Shown piece after piece: positions 55,101-61,720 of a stretch of 64,000 bases of DNA. Each line of letters starts with the position of its first letter. The stretch's first letter is position 1. The notes under the pieces were generated by a model. It did not search any database. It was given only the letters and a program-made list of their open reading frames with translations, and was not told where the DNA came from. Both the position numbers and the translations under genes were made by a program. The stretch covers positions 1 through 64,000 of the forward strand of contig NZ_LMWH01000150.1 in the NCBI RefSeq assembly GCF_001507435.1. The letters run 5' to 3'. Source of the DNA: Streptomyces sp. NRRL F-5122. GTDB lineage: Bacteria; Actinomycetota; Actinomycetes; Streptomycetales; Streptomycetaceae.

Positions 55101-58100
55101 GCGGCACCGGATCCCCTGGCGCCACCGGAGCCGGCCGCACCGCCGAAGACGGTCACCGTCTCGGCACTGGGCGGCACCACCTCGCAGGGCTTGGGGAAGG
55201 CCGTCGAGGCGTGGCGGGCGACCCCCCATCCGGACGGCACCAGCCGCCCGTTCCGGAAGCCGCCGATCGGGTTCGATGTGCGCCGGATCGTGGGCCTGAC
55301 CGGACTGCAGGCCGCGGGAGACCTCGCCATCGCCAGGGCGTACGGCGCCTCGGCCGGCCCCGGAGCCGGAAAGCGGCGCAAGCTGTCCGGCACCGATCTC
55401 GACCAGGCCGTCGACCGGGCCCGCCGCACCCCGCTGACCAGGCCGGGCACCGCATCGGCGCTGGCGCTGCACGACGGCACGAGCAACGCCTCCCTGGCCG
55501 CCTTCTTCGGCGACACCACCTCCGACGACGGATTCCAGGTGGCGGGGCTGACCGAGGACAGCTTCGTCGGGGGCGCCCAGGGTGAGTACCGGCTCTATTC
55601 GCGGCCGGACCTCGCCGGGGCCCGGCTGCTGGCGGTGGCTCCGGACGCCACGATGGAGAGCGCCGAACGGGACACCACAGGAAGCGACAGTTCCGTGGCC
55701 CGCAGCGGGGCGCACGATCCCGCGCTGGGCGGCGGACCGCTGCTGGCCACCGGTGTGGCGGGCACGGCGGTCCCGGCCGTCGCGGGTTCCGACGCCACGG
55801 CCGCCGAGGCCGACGCCGCCAGGCTCGGCAGCGCCGAGGCTGCGCAGATCACGCTCAAACCGAAGACCGGCCGCGCCTTCCTGTTCGCGATACCGACGAG
55901 TTGGCTCGGTGTCGCGGACGTGGAGCGCGGCTTCAAGGACAGCCGGCCCGGCGCCTGGCTCGGAGAGCACCTGGGCCCCTTCGGTTACGTCAAGCCCCGC
56001 CCTCAGGCGGTGGAGGCCGAGACCCAGGTGATCGCCTGGGTCCGCGAGGACGTCGCCCGTGAGCTGGGCCTCGTCTCGGACGAGACCTTCCCGCCCCAGG
56101 TCGCTGACGCCTGGTCCAAGGTCACCCGGGCGAGCGACACATGGGTGGGTGCGGACAAGAAGTACTGGCAGCACCGCAGGGCGATGTCCGAACTGCGCGA
56201 GCGTCTCGGCGCCGCAAGGCGTGAGCTGACCGCCGCCAAGCTCCGGCTCGCCGCGGCGCTCGAGGCGGACGGCGTCCGCGGGGAGGATCGGGGCTCCGGG
56301 CCACGCCCCGCCGAGGCGGAACGGCGGGAGGTACGCGAGACGGCCGCCGCGCTGAAGGCGATCAGACGCGAACTGCGCGCCACGCACCAGGCCATGAACA
56401 CCGAGCTCGGCAAGGCGGAGTCGGCGGCCGAGGACTTCCACCGGGTCCGGGCCGCCACGGACCGGCTCACCCGCTGGCACCGGCTGCCCGCCGAGCCCCA
56501 CGGTCCCGGCGAGCCGGAACGGCGCGCCGGTCTCACCGAACCGCCGGCCGTGGTGCTGGACAATCCGCCCGCGAAGTCCGCCCCGGCACACGAGCGTTAC
56601 ACCGAGGCCAAGGGCACCGGTGACGCCCCGGCGACGCTGACCTCGCCGACCGGTGCCGCGTACACGCTGCACGATGTGCCCGCCGACGGTGACGCCTTCC
56701 ACCATGCGCTGGCGGAGGGACTCCACCAGGCCGACCCGGATCTGCTCGGTGACCTGGCAGCGGCGGCGGACCGGCAGCAGATCGTGACCGGACTCCGCGC
56801 CCGGCTGGCCGCAGGTCTCGACGACCCGGGCAACGCGGACCTGCTCGCCTTCGTCTCCCCGGACACCCGGGACACCTTCAGCACGGCCGAACTGGCCACC
56901 GCCGAGGTCGCGTTCGCACCGGTGGGACCCGAACAGCGGGAGTTCGACGACACCGGCCACATGCCCCTGCACGCGGAACTGCCCGAGGCGCAGCGCGGGG
57001 CACTCGCCGCGGCCCAGGTGCGGCGCGGCGGCGACAGCGCGGACGACGCCGGCTGGGACCACGGCGCCGCCGACCTGCTTCCGGCCCTGGCGGCCCGGGC
57101 CTTCGGGGTCCGGGTGACGGTGATCCGGGCAGACGGCGGCTTCCTTGACTTCACTCCAGCCGGGGCCGAGAAGCGCGAGCAACTCCCGCATGTCGTCCTG
57201 CATTTGAAGGACCGTCACTACCGGTACGCGGTTCCCGGCGGCGAGGCGGCACGGGAGCCCGCACTGCCCGCGGCCCTGCCCCGGGACCGGCAAAGAGCGA
57301 CGGTCGACGACGGGCCGCGGCGGCCCGCCCACGCCAAGGCGCCCTGGACCACCGCGGAGACCGGCGCCTGGCAGCACGGCACCGGCCGCGACGGGGCCAC
57401 ACTGACGGCTCCGGACGGCACCGCCCACGACCTCATGGAACCGTCGGGCGACGGCAACGGCTTCTGGTCCGCGCTCACGGCGGCCGTCCATCCGAAGCGC
57501 GAGAGCGACCCGGTCGCCCTGGTCGGCGGCTCCCCGCTGCCGCCGTCGGCCGTACTGGATCGTGATGCGCCCTTCACCCACGACGAGTTGGAGCACGCCG
57601 GGGTCGCCCTGGACGCGGCGCGGACCGAGGAGTTCCGGCGCTCCGGCGGCAGACTGCCCGACGACCTGGAACTGTCATCACGTCAAGAACGTGCGCTGAT
57701 CCGTACACAGCTCCACACGGGCCGCCGCTGGGACGACGCGACCGCCCGCACCGCGGTGGAGCTGGCGGCCGTCGCCCACCGGGCCCGCATCACCGTCGTC
57801 TCCGAGGACGGCCGCGCCGAGACCCATGTCCCGCCCCAGGCGCAGCCGGACCGCACGGTGACGCTGTACCGGCGCGGTACGGAGTATCTGGCGGCCCTCC
57901 CGAGAACCACGGTCGCGCCGGTGGTCGACGGGGCTCCGCGCGACGCAGACGTGCACGAGGAGCCGAGCAGCAGCCCCCTCACCGAGAACGGCGACATCAC
58001 GGAGGCGGACCTCACCGACGCCTTCAGGGAACGGCTGAGCGCCCCCGCTCTCCTGGGCGCCGAGGTCACCCATGAGGACGTTGCGGATCTCGGGCACGAC

Positions 58101-59495
58101 GGCGCCGCACGGGTCGCCTTCCAGCTCGCCCCCGCCATCCCGCTCCGGGAGGCCGGGCTCGGCGAACTGGACCGGGCCCGCCTGGTGCTTCGCAAACCGG
58201 AACTGGACCCCGAGTTGGCGGCGGCTCTGGGCAAACGGCTGGAGGACACCGGGACGGAGCCGAAGCGGCTGCTCTGGCAGCCCGGATACGCCACCGGCGA
58301 CCAGTTCGGCATCGCGGCCGCACTCATCGCGGACGAGAACCTCCATGTCGCGGTGATCACCGGTATCGCCGACCGGGCGCAACAGGACAAGGGCCCGGAC
58401 ATCCACGACTTCTACCTGACCGGTGGCATCCCCGAGGAGCGGGTACACCTGGTGCGGCTCGCCGAGGGCGAGAAGCCGGCGAAGGCGGCCGAAGCCAAGG
58501 CCGCCGACGTCATCGGCCGCAGGCTCACCGGCGGTGAGAGGAAGAACCTCGTGATCCCGGTGGGCTCCGGGACGACCTGGATCGGCAGGCACTTCACCGT
58601 GGAGGTCAGGCGCAAGGTGCGCGCCGCATGGCGGCTGGACGACGCGGGCTTCCCGGCCAAGGACCGTGACGCGGCCCGGGAGTGGCTGGCCGAGCGGCAC
58701 ATCGAGCCGTCCCCGAAGCGGGACACCGTCATCCTGTGGTCGCGGTTCAGCGGCAAGAAGGGCGATGTCCACGTCGAGCACGACACCGGCTACTCGGGTG
58801 TCCGGCAGATCCTGACCCGGCTGCGGGAAGAGTCGCGCACGGCCGAGGGGGGTCCGCTCGTCATCATCGCCGGGGACGCCTACGCCGACCCGGCGCACGC
58901 GACGAAGTACCCCGCGATGGAGACGGAGTTCCGTGAGCAGGGGCTCGACGTGCACGACCTCACCGCGTTCTGGGCCAAGGGCGAGGCGAGCGAGCGGGCC
59001 GCGTGGGGCGGACACACCCGCATCGGTCAGATGCGGTTGTACGAGTACCTGCGCCGCAGCAGTCGCTCCACCCGCCATCTCGGCTTCCGCAGCGGCAATC
59101 TGGAGGCTCTGGCCCTGGCCGGCCACACCGTCCGGTACATGGAGGAACCCGGCAGCGAAGGCGGCGAACGGATGCAGAAGTGGCACGCCGCGCAGAACTC
59201 CCTGCTCACCGAGGCGGGCGGTATTGCCCCCGGCTATGAGCGGCTTCTCGTGCAGGCACCGCCGACCCGCTCGGGCAAGTACCTGGTCGGCCTCCGCCCG
59301 GCGTCCGGCGAGCGCAACGGCAAGCCCGATCTGAAGCGGCCGCCGTGGGTGTACGGGGCCCCGAACCGTATCGGGAAGCCCGATGACCTCCGGAACAAGT
59401 TCAAGGGATTCGAGCAGGAGGACCTCGACCGGATCGTGCGCTATCTGCTCGGCCGGGAGCCGGAGCCGCGGCAGACCGGAGAGGAGCCCGGGTGA
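43167..59495 (+). CDS. giant (5442-residue) multidomain type VII secretion effector-like protein
   Basis: Domains in order, from sequence. Residues 1-110: helical WXG100/CpnT-like N-terminus. 112-330: hydrophobic helix (about 115-133) and an alpha-helical region. 330-610: Ser/Thr/Pro/Gly linker. 610-1180: alpha/beta domain with ANFGHQAAATML and GANTSNLAQLLGRPFFSV. 1190-1370: linker with SDEDFGDF repeats. 1372-1640: domain with C1504 in MNGCAFVV and H1521 in VWHYQ. To 1915: helical region. 1965-2160: H2042 (FAGHG) and C2086 (LYSCSTG), caspase-like. 2330-2565: OTU cysteine protease, GDGDCFF (C2346) and H2556. 2640-4300: beta-rich. 4310-4450: coiled coil. 4480-4920: two OTU-like copies without Cys. 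4945-5442: alpha/beta. The frame is uninterrupted and its codon use matches the neighbours. I recall the RefSeq name lonely Cys domain-containing protein for such giants. Confidence 0.9.
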   Translation: MAIEASPQLNNLLFVLIGERLLQANEDQAYASHLPYKRLGKRVLELSDIIEQSVVGTGRALPPRVGNDYVRAMNLFVNDGGTNYLKEFADQLDEIAQGRVQTSMNITESKWQIIAELIRLLIELAIILVMSIFSGGSSAGDAAVARARSRVVILTVMDTLLKRTHLMPTLSEAFEEAFMTFAVRLAMMVAGPEGRRPKGFDWAQIAQDGAFGAFASIFHGAFSNVGNVISKFFKNNPFGKGFDKDFANDVVSKVGKNDVRDLGGKNSHFSPDKVARDLGRDGRDFVVEGGSEAAAEFLGSGLFTGNWSTSWDTFLGAGISGKVENTLSAGAAGSGNWIRNTFGPNTPTSNDASDGGADGTRGGSQDHAGGTPGTSGNGPGTSVPLSTGGAPVPGSGSGTRTSSLSGTRSGSAEDSAFTPPPVHTSTVGTGNTPGTGGRTGQADRGDAHGDERTDEHQQARADQGDGAEGTDHSGEESPTTGVLTESGDTTAPHSPTTHGDQPTVDHAPGTTGSASPHPSTASHGPRTTSSDGASTPPDTTEAADDRGDTTVTPAPAVDSASPVTPASTVGPPPSVAAPPAPTAHPPAAPAVGNTTPAEHDAWRRLITTPDTSHASQQQLLDEIAAHRGADMPSPAELDLRRAVHEQLASLPGVTVVVDDAANFGHQAAATMLMDSLHELGYEGRITVVAPESVQDRLQLLVPDAMNRRIDWQTGTFGSGTTGSGVQAGNIKDSLVLVAASDRLDPDSKTAKEFLDFVGADRAIVLKPYAWGQSHRLLYTRPGAEGPVTVHDLEDDGTGTPPIPGGALYRFHVPKLTGPELDNLITDQVGGARGEGLRAVVDAVLKSRADLMPVYGLHNVAASGRASAVNTLASGAHAAGLGRPSVVITFGDATVPFAPRHTADWLDHADLDAEDLADRIAALGPDQVLIVNGGKLPQDVFRQVYQLGTLPAVLEGANTSNLAQLLGRPFFSVLTHHTPYDRHDPDAADRLQDVTEAIVRKSEWGTRLESAPGWDDLEKTHTARSVLGALPTLDGGRLLTQDEMLRLTDALPKERITGILGNGDTVQRMVDFDSHDLAKVKRQMRDPAEFVLTTDQHKQLQNVVDELHAGHERTVRDATHTLSVGPTPEQTRAVADAIKDSVTEGAPLHTYFRNLAAQARDPRNDQVLQALRIAFSGAHTDASSGRPHPLPTVSAHAPAPAPEQQSAPSSPVRTESAIPPGPASVTVGTVGTVGTGPTRTQGPSPVSTVSAASGDPGDSHLSDDSEDSDEDFGDFTDLLGSSDDSDEDFGDFTDLLGSSEPTTGDHTDPLGSSEPTTGVLVESGSGSTAHQDTSGHSAPSLASQPAATGGDLTAEQSLTAAPADFLGANVLSMDLDEGLALHTPALDPNARRAFVRALADPALDQHRFVLVEDKRRDPGGRPVYVLAPAVEWYAHHYADVRSFGLPADALPPLREEHGYVEAAFAPYLTGGTSDPERSIGHTSVPRDPRDGSGPGLVVTPAMNGCAFVVSGHSAPDRFTVWHYQSPESNFHHTVDFRRDIRPTDWFGHDEYYGGDHAEGGDRLFEVANMLWHGPNGWEVLSQENHTSATAKDSISFGQFRRRPLVLDPGRELEHTVRFYQAMARSEREQHNWPLQQLRRKILDVGPAGGDPQLLANLFDAVDAHVDREVAALGRVTDFESLRDLADQFKAQRASLRDQLESLIGQASVIGGNASREQRGAAVKVRDLAQQLVNEFIHNPAKNWTELLRDEGAAPHPRTVAGLHLARARAERDDPSSLLNVRRDDLARTRPSGAEATAMQQVVGRVQSHITDEIRQLEQVTDLAALERLATSLAEGRRNLQRELVANYAGMMAAAAQQRMSTAAMQAMTERQRLTSQMLEVFVNKPFDDWITGLNRAASALAGLRPAAPTGTAGSSAHPTSGVLTEGRSTGGRSAPPARLVPRPVTPADSPAPVPAVRTSSVRTLDDRTVADSSLRRITLTGSDGRQVGQASYTPGDWARRDQRMPTVLAGGTYSDHRSDRAVLVGSPHAVPWREGGATFFAGHGTPTRVTLALADGTTVQVTGRELARYLGRGDLGPKDRPIVLYSCSTGRPPEHGGLSVAQHVANLTGRVVHAPTTEAGTAVDSKGQIRPILYLDPDGAPGAWTAFTPEPSGDALDDLARHAGLHDGPEAADPWARNRTLQLIRTLRGTLGTGIEGSAEHHALLRDLAALDALRWNPGANGSAAGHTDGRMTPGLLRRITRDLLGLPDTATPDAEQYRTVLTEAGRAHDTDPAAPLHRLSLSSVPDASPSPPGPPGESTPATDALPDGGAKGSPEATAVRTVARQLPAAGGRPRLDVLNVAGDGDCFFTSVLASAARQQPASEVRNMTVRRLRDHAADWFADSELRDEEPMRMDPLDVLVGDLDTVTLRHVLGGVPLPALTPEQQARVDGAPRQDRRRLADQHHADLLRTRLLAGLRAGDERAQAHWRRLLQTAYPRWARTAPDLAEITGTTTAGLVERAIRDVRLWATPFFDRTLPAVARSIGLDVVVVQDGRQDHHLAEGATGPVYVHYNGRDHYSAVAPAAAPGGPSSSPPKKKVHFAIGTKGGSAGQPPTSSPAQNPPGPNGAKRDGTGPQQPKPGENKPDKPKPAFFRIDTELDTHRPPRLDRSLLPPPRDGRAVVFSDGSRLPAHLTGDGEDGTASGSYGQARVTLRGTDQVAREIGARTGLDESADPGAGEALADLERALGETPWAFHGDGYESPPFRDARGRVRVLRVTTRPHGNWERFADGYGAPFKFDGVQRSQVTTGAGKNLSTSVRIAPSFAIGPPTGGALAAYGRVGGALGYHRSYDYGMQEQTLSQVETRMGDGSHLHLDDVQYEVQVVGPRSGVARSGLPRAFFTGESHFTFGVRNGLSVRLSDGETSPSRAGRVPRTMTLGPWSDYRLVHTEGYGPVKKMRDWALRRAGAEPGTAAYDEIAGFFTTENFHRMADRLARDKVTTRQLVGDDPQRSPVGAFVVERVVPGEARLLTESAAAEMRNTIQRAVRNERSLGKSYSQEINAAVGPSATFADFFGMRAGLRAMAGLAGRYARTTTHTGVFGGAGSRKIVGQAKKVPTDLYLVRKTVYVRMTGDTEPTPFTTWSLDRMTRTEARRHAGWDDGTTLRKRHRNAPHAPVYLTKEDPAVLGMSRPEAFTHDDGALTRKDGTEGPERTLLDTFTDQVVRAAARAYPGMVAPLEEFGDPSDPRWRDAEHYRMALQNTLTVINTLSHHSMAGHLETLVTTGLRIGLVVPGRFTRSYRWIWIDGRLTDRRYEGTQNDLIVRGSAPGTERLDGQQNVVRGYEAGVDVSVSVRDSAKDVIGLPPNTGSLQAGPRWGRQTGRRTGYGATVSYESLSIGASPSHLHSYRLELSAVSGGYWRFRNLWRGVASLGVLGTHHFVRREQESPLVGGTAGNAVTGRVLLAVPAEHTPATDPHAGAQTPAPVEVEQMDPARAKALATGDVRGAGREHGPNPFGDLPHYPLSVGAHGELTKAAEDVMRDASGGSWHFGETGAPAHDAMLRPFQAQYLTADFDQASGPAGSRITGLFGKGPYLNRLGTLVHRMRVVRPRVVSKPAKIETEQTLGSDLQASGAVTTTQSFTVIGSAVFLHTHPTGPSIAGSYGLVGRRGRLRAVTHSVNRTVTADINPVDESHKVLVAGDTEHDVAGSVRADGLLSPLHSLATWTRAHWAGRRLTFSGDWLGHLSEKAAHRLGLLRDRLGEVPRYAAKAWSQPKWLRDHPFGSYPVNSLDTTAVLADFDGKLRELGVDDASRDRVHSLVTPRAVRALREQLTSTGAAARTRIGGPGWRSVRVGGRTAALKVELVAEEPEFDGLGHSAVLKDGRHATETTEDAVSSSGTKAVGMSVGEAVRTGDPVARAAGPTYGELGSSTQQTTTARSTTRWRSSIFYANEPYAEYLTRYTLRLTLDLGGGRTVHAEGAVGRMREQLPLSLSVPATAPADGAAPDPLAPPEPAAPPKTVTVSALGGTTSQGLGKAVEAWRATPHPDGTSRPFRKPPIGFDVRRIVGLTGLQAAGDLAIARAYGASAGPGAGKRRKLSGTDLDQAVDRARRTPLTRPGTASALALHDGTSNASLAAFFGDTTSDDGFQVAGLTEDSFVGGAQGEYRLYSRPDLAGARLLAVAPDATMESAERDTTGSDSSVARSGAHDPALGGGPLLATGVAGTAVPAVAGSDATAAEADAARLGSAEAAQITLKPKTGRAFLFAIPTSWLGVADVERGFKDSRPGAWLGEHLGPFGYVKPRPQAVEAETQVIAWVREDVARELGLVSDETFPPQVADAWSKVTRASDTWVGADKKYWQHRRAMSELRERLGAARRELTAAKLRLAAALEADGVRGEDRGSGPRPAEAERREVRETAAALKAIRRELRATHQAMNTELGKAESAAEDFHRVRAATDRLTRWHRLPAEPHGPGEPERRAGLTEPPAVVLDNPPAKSAPAHERYTEAKGTGDAPATLTSPTGAAYTLHDVPADGDAFHHALAEGLHQADPDLLGDLAAAADRQQIVTGLRARLAAGLDDPGNADLLAFVSPDTRDTFSTAELATAEVAFAPVGPEQREFDDTGHMPLHAELPEAQRGALAAAQVRRGGDSADDAGWDHGAADLLPALAARAFGVRVTVIRADGGFLDFTPAGAEKREQLPHVVLHLKDRHYRYAVPGGEAAREPALPAALPRDRQRATVDDGPRRPAHAKAPWTTAETGAWQHGTGRDGATLTAPDGTAHDLMEPSGDGNGFWSALTAAVHPKRESDPVALVGGSPLPPSAVLDRDAPFTHDELEHAGVALDAARTEEFRRSGGRLPDDLELSSRQERALIRTQLHTGRRWDDATARTAVELAAVAHRARITVVSEDGRAETHVPPQAQPDRTVTLYRRGTEYLAALPRTTVAPVVDGAPRDADVHEEPSSSPLTENGDITEADLTDAFRERLSAPALLGAEVTHEDVADLGHDGAARVAFQLAPAIPLREAGLGELDRARLVLRKPELDPELAAALGKRLEDTGTEPKRLLWQPGYATGDQFGIAAALIADENLHVAVITGIADRAQQDKGPDIHDFYLTGGIPEERVHLVRLAEGEKPAKAAEAKAADVIGRRLTGGERKNLVIPVGSGTTWIGRHFTVEVRRKVRAAWRLDDAGFPAKDRDAAREWLAERHIEPSPKRDTVILWSRFSGKKGDVHVEHDTGYSGVRQILTRLREESRTAEGGPLVIIAGDAYADPAHATKYPAMETEFREQGLDVHDLTAFWAKGEASERAAWGGHTRIGQMRLYEYLRRSSRSTRHLGFRSGNLEALALAGHTVRYMEEPGSEGGERMQKWHAAQNSLLTEAGGIAPGYERLLVQAPPTRSGKYLVGLRPASGERNGKPDLKRPPWVYGAPNRIGKPDDLRNKFKGFEQEDLDRIVRYLLGREPEPRQTGEEPG
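46965..47060 (+). repeat. tandem repeat inside the giant gene
   Basis: The 15-residue unit SDEDFGDFTDLLGSS occurs at residues 1267-1281 and 1284-1298, a period of 17 residues (51 bp), followed by two shorter units ending DPLGSSEPTTG. The acidic, aromatic-spaced units lie in a linker before the Cys/His domain. Confidence 0.85.
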
Positions 59496-59667
59496 GGCTT
59501 CAGTGGCCCGGTTCCTGGGTGACACCACTGGCCATATGGTGTTCACATCCACAACTTATGTATCAGGAGCACCACTTCGGAGGGGGACACCGCACGGCCG
59601 GTGCGACCGGCGACCGGCTCCGGCCCGAGCCCGGCCCCGTCCCTCCCGACCATGAAGGAGTCACGCA

Positions 59668-60372
59668 GTGAGCGACAGCCCAGCGCCGCGGCCCTCGTCC
59701 CCGGACGACGCGGCATCCGGGCGAGCGGCGGACGGCCGAACACCGGAGCCACCGGTCACGGCCTCGCCGTTGCCCGAGATACCCGCTGAGGTACGGGAGG
59801 CGGCCCGGCTCGCGCCCGATCACTGGCTCGGCATGGTCGATCCCGCCTGGCGCGGCGAAGGCCCCCCGCCCGGCTGGGCCTTGGTCGGGGAGTGGCGCTC
59901 CGGGATGAACGGCGAGATCGAGGAGTGGCGCGCCAACGAGGACTACCGTCCCTCGCCCACGGCGCTCGGCTGGCCGGAGCCGACCGACGATGTGGACGAG
60001 GCAGTGCAGCGGGCCTCCACCGGATACGGCCCGGTCGACGAGGTCCCCCGACTGCTGGCGGCCGCGGAGGTCTCGGTGCTGCTCGGGCCCGCAGGCGAAC
60101 CGCTCGCCGCGCGCACACCGGACGGCGACGCGGTGATCCCGGTCTTCACCTCCCCCGGACATCTGCGGGCGGCGGGTCTGCTCGCCTCCGAGACCCTGCG
60201 GGTCGCCGATCTCGTCGGCCGGTTGCCGCAGGGACATCGGCTGTACCTCAATCCGACCGGCGCCGTCAGCATGGTGATCGAGACGGAGACGCTCCTCGCG
60301 GCGCTCGCATCGGGCGCCCCGCAAGCCCCTTCGAGGATCCCGGGGCCGACGCCGCAGCCGGCTGCGCGATGA
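59668..60372 (+). CDS. SseB-like type VII secretion-associated protein
   Basis: A 234-residue soluble protein. Residues about 35-110 contain GPPPGWALVGEWRSGMNGEIEEWRANEDYRPSP, a module often seen in Streptomyces T7SS loci. Residues 125-210 match an SseB N-terminal domain (VFTSPGHLRAAG, GHRLYLNPTGAVSMVIE). Start is GTG at 59668 with AAGGAG six to eight bases upstream; 172 bp separate it from the giant gene. It has no signal peptide. Being the next gene downstream of a toxin-like effector, it may be a dedicated chaperone or an immunity protein; both are inferences from position. Confidence 0.8.
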   Translation: MSDSPAPRPSSPDDAASGRAADGRTPEPPVTASPLPEIPAEVREAARLAPDHWLGMVDPAWRGEGPPPGWALVGEWRSGMNGEIEEWRANEDYRPSPTALGWPEPTDDVDEAVQRASTGYGPVDEVPRLLAAAEVSVLLGPAGEPLAARTPDGDAVIPVFTSPGHLRAAGLLASETLRVADLVGRLPQGHRLYLNPTGAVSMVIETETLLAALASGAPQAPSRIPGPTPQPAAR

Positions 60373-60460
60373 TCAGCACGCTCGACCCGCCGCACCCGCC
60401 CGTGGGTCACGTCGTACCGCCCACCACCTCCCACACCACCGTCTTCACCGGAAGGACGCC

Positions 60461-61654
60461 ATGACGGCCTCCCAGCGCCCCAGTTCCCCGAACGAGCCGA
60501 CGCAGGCCGAGACCGAGGAACCCCAGCAGACCGCCGCGGCCACCGCGACCGCCGAGGCCCGGACCGAGCCGGAGCCGGAGGCCCGGGCGGCGGAGGCGGA
60601 ATCGGCGCAGAAGACGGCGCAGACGCCGGAGTCGGCACCGGCCGGGTCCGACGAGGGCGGCGAGCCGGAGCCCGGCAGCACGGAAACCGCTGCCGGCACC
60701 GCCGAGGCCGAGGAGACCAGGTCCGAGGAGGAGCAGGCCACCGCCACCGCCGAGGCCAGGGAGGAGGAGGCGTCCGGCGTCACGGCCGCCGAGACGGCGA
60801 CCGCCGTCGCGCCCGGGCGGCCCCACAAGAGCCTGCTGGCGGCGGCCGCCATCGTCGGCACGCTGCTGGTGTCCGTTCCGTTCCTGGTGACGACCGGCGG
60901 CGACGGCGGCAAGGACCGGACCGCCCGGACCGGTGCCGCGCCCGGCACCGTCCTCGGAGGCGAACAACCGGGTGGCGGCGTTCCCGGCGCATTCGACTCG
61001 GCGTCCCCCTCTCCCGGCGGCTCGCTCAGCGGATCCCCCGCCACGAAGCCCGGAAAGCACATCAAGGGATCGGGTACGACCGGCGGTTCCGGTGGTGCCG
61101 GCGACTCGGCCGCCGGTACGGAACCCTCGTCCGGAACGTCGGAACACCATGCCTCGTCGTCCTCGTCCGGCGGCAAGAAGTCCACGACCAAGGGCACGAC
61201 GTCGACCGGTCACAAGACGTCCACCGGATCCTCGGGTTCCTCCGGCTCCTCGGGAGGTTCCCCCGCCGTCGCCGGTGTCTCGATCTGGAGCCACGCCTCC
61301 GGCCGCTGTATCGACGTGTCCGGCGGCCGGGGCAACGACGGCACGCCCCTGGACATCTGGGACTGCAGTGGAACCGCCCGTATGAAGTGGCAGTTCATGT
61401 CGGACGGAACGGTGCGCGCCATGGGCAAGTGCATGGACGTGGCCTGGGGTTCCAGCGCCAACGGCGCGGTGATCCAGCTCGCGAACTGCAGCGGCAACCC
61501 CGCTCAGCAGTTCCGCCTCAATTCCGCCCACGACCTGGTGAACCCCCAGGCCGACAAGTGCGTGGACGTGAAGGACGAGGGCACGGGCAACGGCACCCGA
61601 CTTCAGCTGTGGTCCTGCAACGGCCAGGACAACCAGAAGTGGAGCAACGGCTGA
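60461..61654 (+). CDS. membrane-anchored ricin-type beta-trefoil lectin protein
   Basis: A 397-residue protein in three parts. The first 115 residues are Glu/Ala/Thr-rich and cytoplasmic. A transmembrane helix follows at about 122-145 (SLLAAAAIVGTLLVSVPFLV). After a Ser/Gly/Thr/Lys linker, residues 268-397 form a ricin B lectin domain with the paired Cys and QxW-type repeats (GRCIDVSGGRGNDGTPLDIWDCSG, KCMDVAWGSSANGAVIQLANC, KCVDVKDEGTGNGTRLQLWSCNGQDNQKW, in parts). It would display a sugar-binding domain outside the membrane. It is the last gene of the co-directional secretion run and ends at a strong terminator. It may anchor or guide the secreted products, which is an inference. Confidence 0.85.
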   Translation: MTASQRPSSPNEPTQAETEEPQQTAAATATAEARTEPEPEARAAEAESAQKTAQTPESAPAGSDEGGEPEPGSTETAAGTAEAEETRSEEEQATATAEAREEEASGVTAAETATAVAPGRPHKSLLAAAAIVGTLLVSVPFLVTTGGDGGKDRTARTGAAPGTVLGGEQPGGGVPGAFDSASPSPGGSLSGSPATKPGKHIKGSGTTGGSGGAGDSAAGTEPSSGTSEHHASSSSSGGKKSTTKGTTSTGHKTSTGSSGSSGSSGGSPAVAGVSIWSHASGRCIDVSGGRGNDGTPLDIWDCSGTARMKWQFMSDGTVRAMGKCMDVAWGSSANGAVIQLANCSGNPAQQFRLNSAHDLVNPQADKCVDVKDEGTGNGTRLQLWSCNGQDNQKWSNG

Positions 61655-61720
61655 CGGGCACGGGTCGCCGGGCCGGCACGCCCGGGACGGGGTCCGGCCG
61701 CCGCGCCTCGAAAAGCCGAA

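Noticed and set aside
52197..57596. 1799-codon minus-strand frame inside the giant gene
   Set aside because: Same antisense shadow pattern; the sense frame contains OTU-like motifs and a coiled coil.
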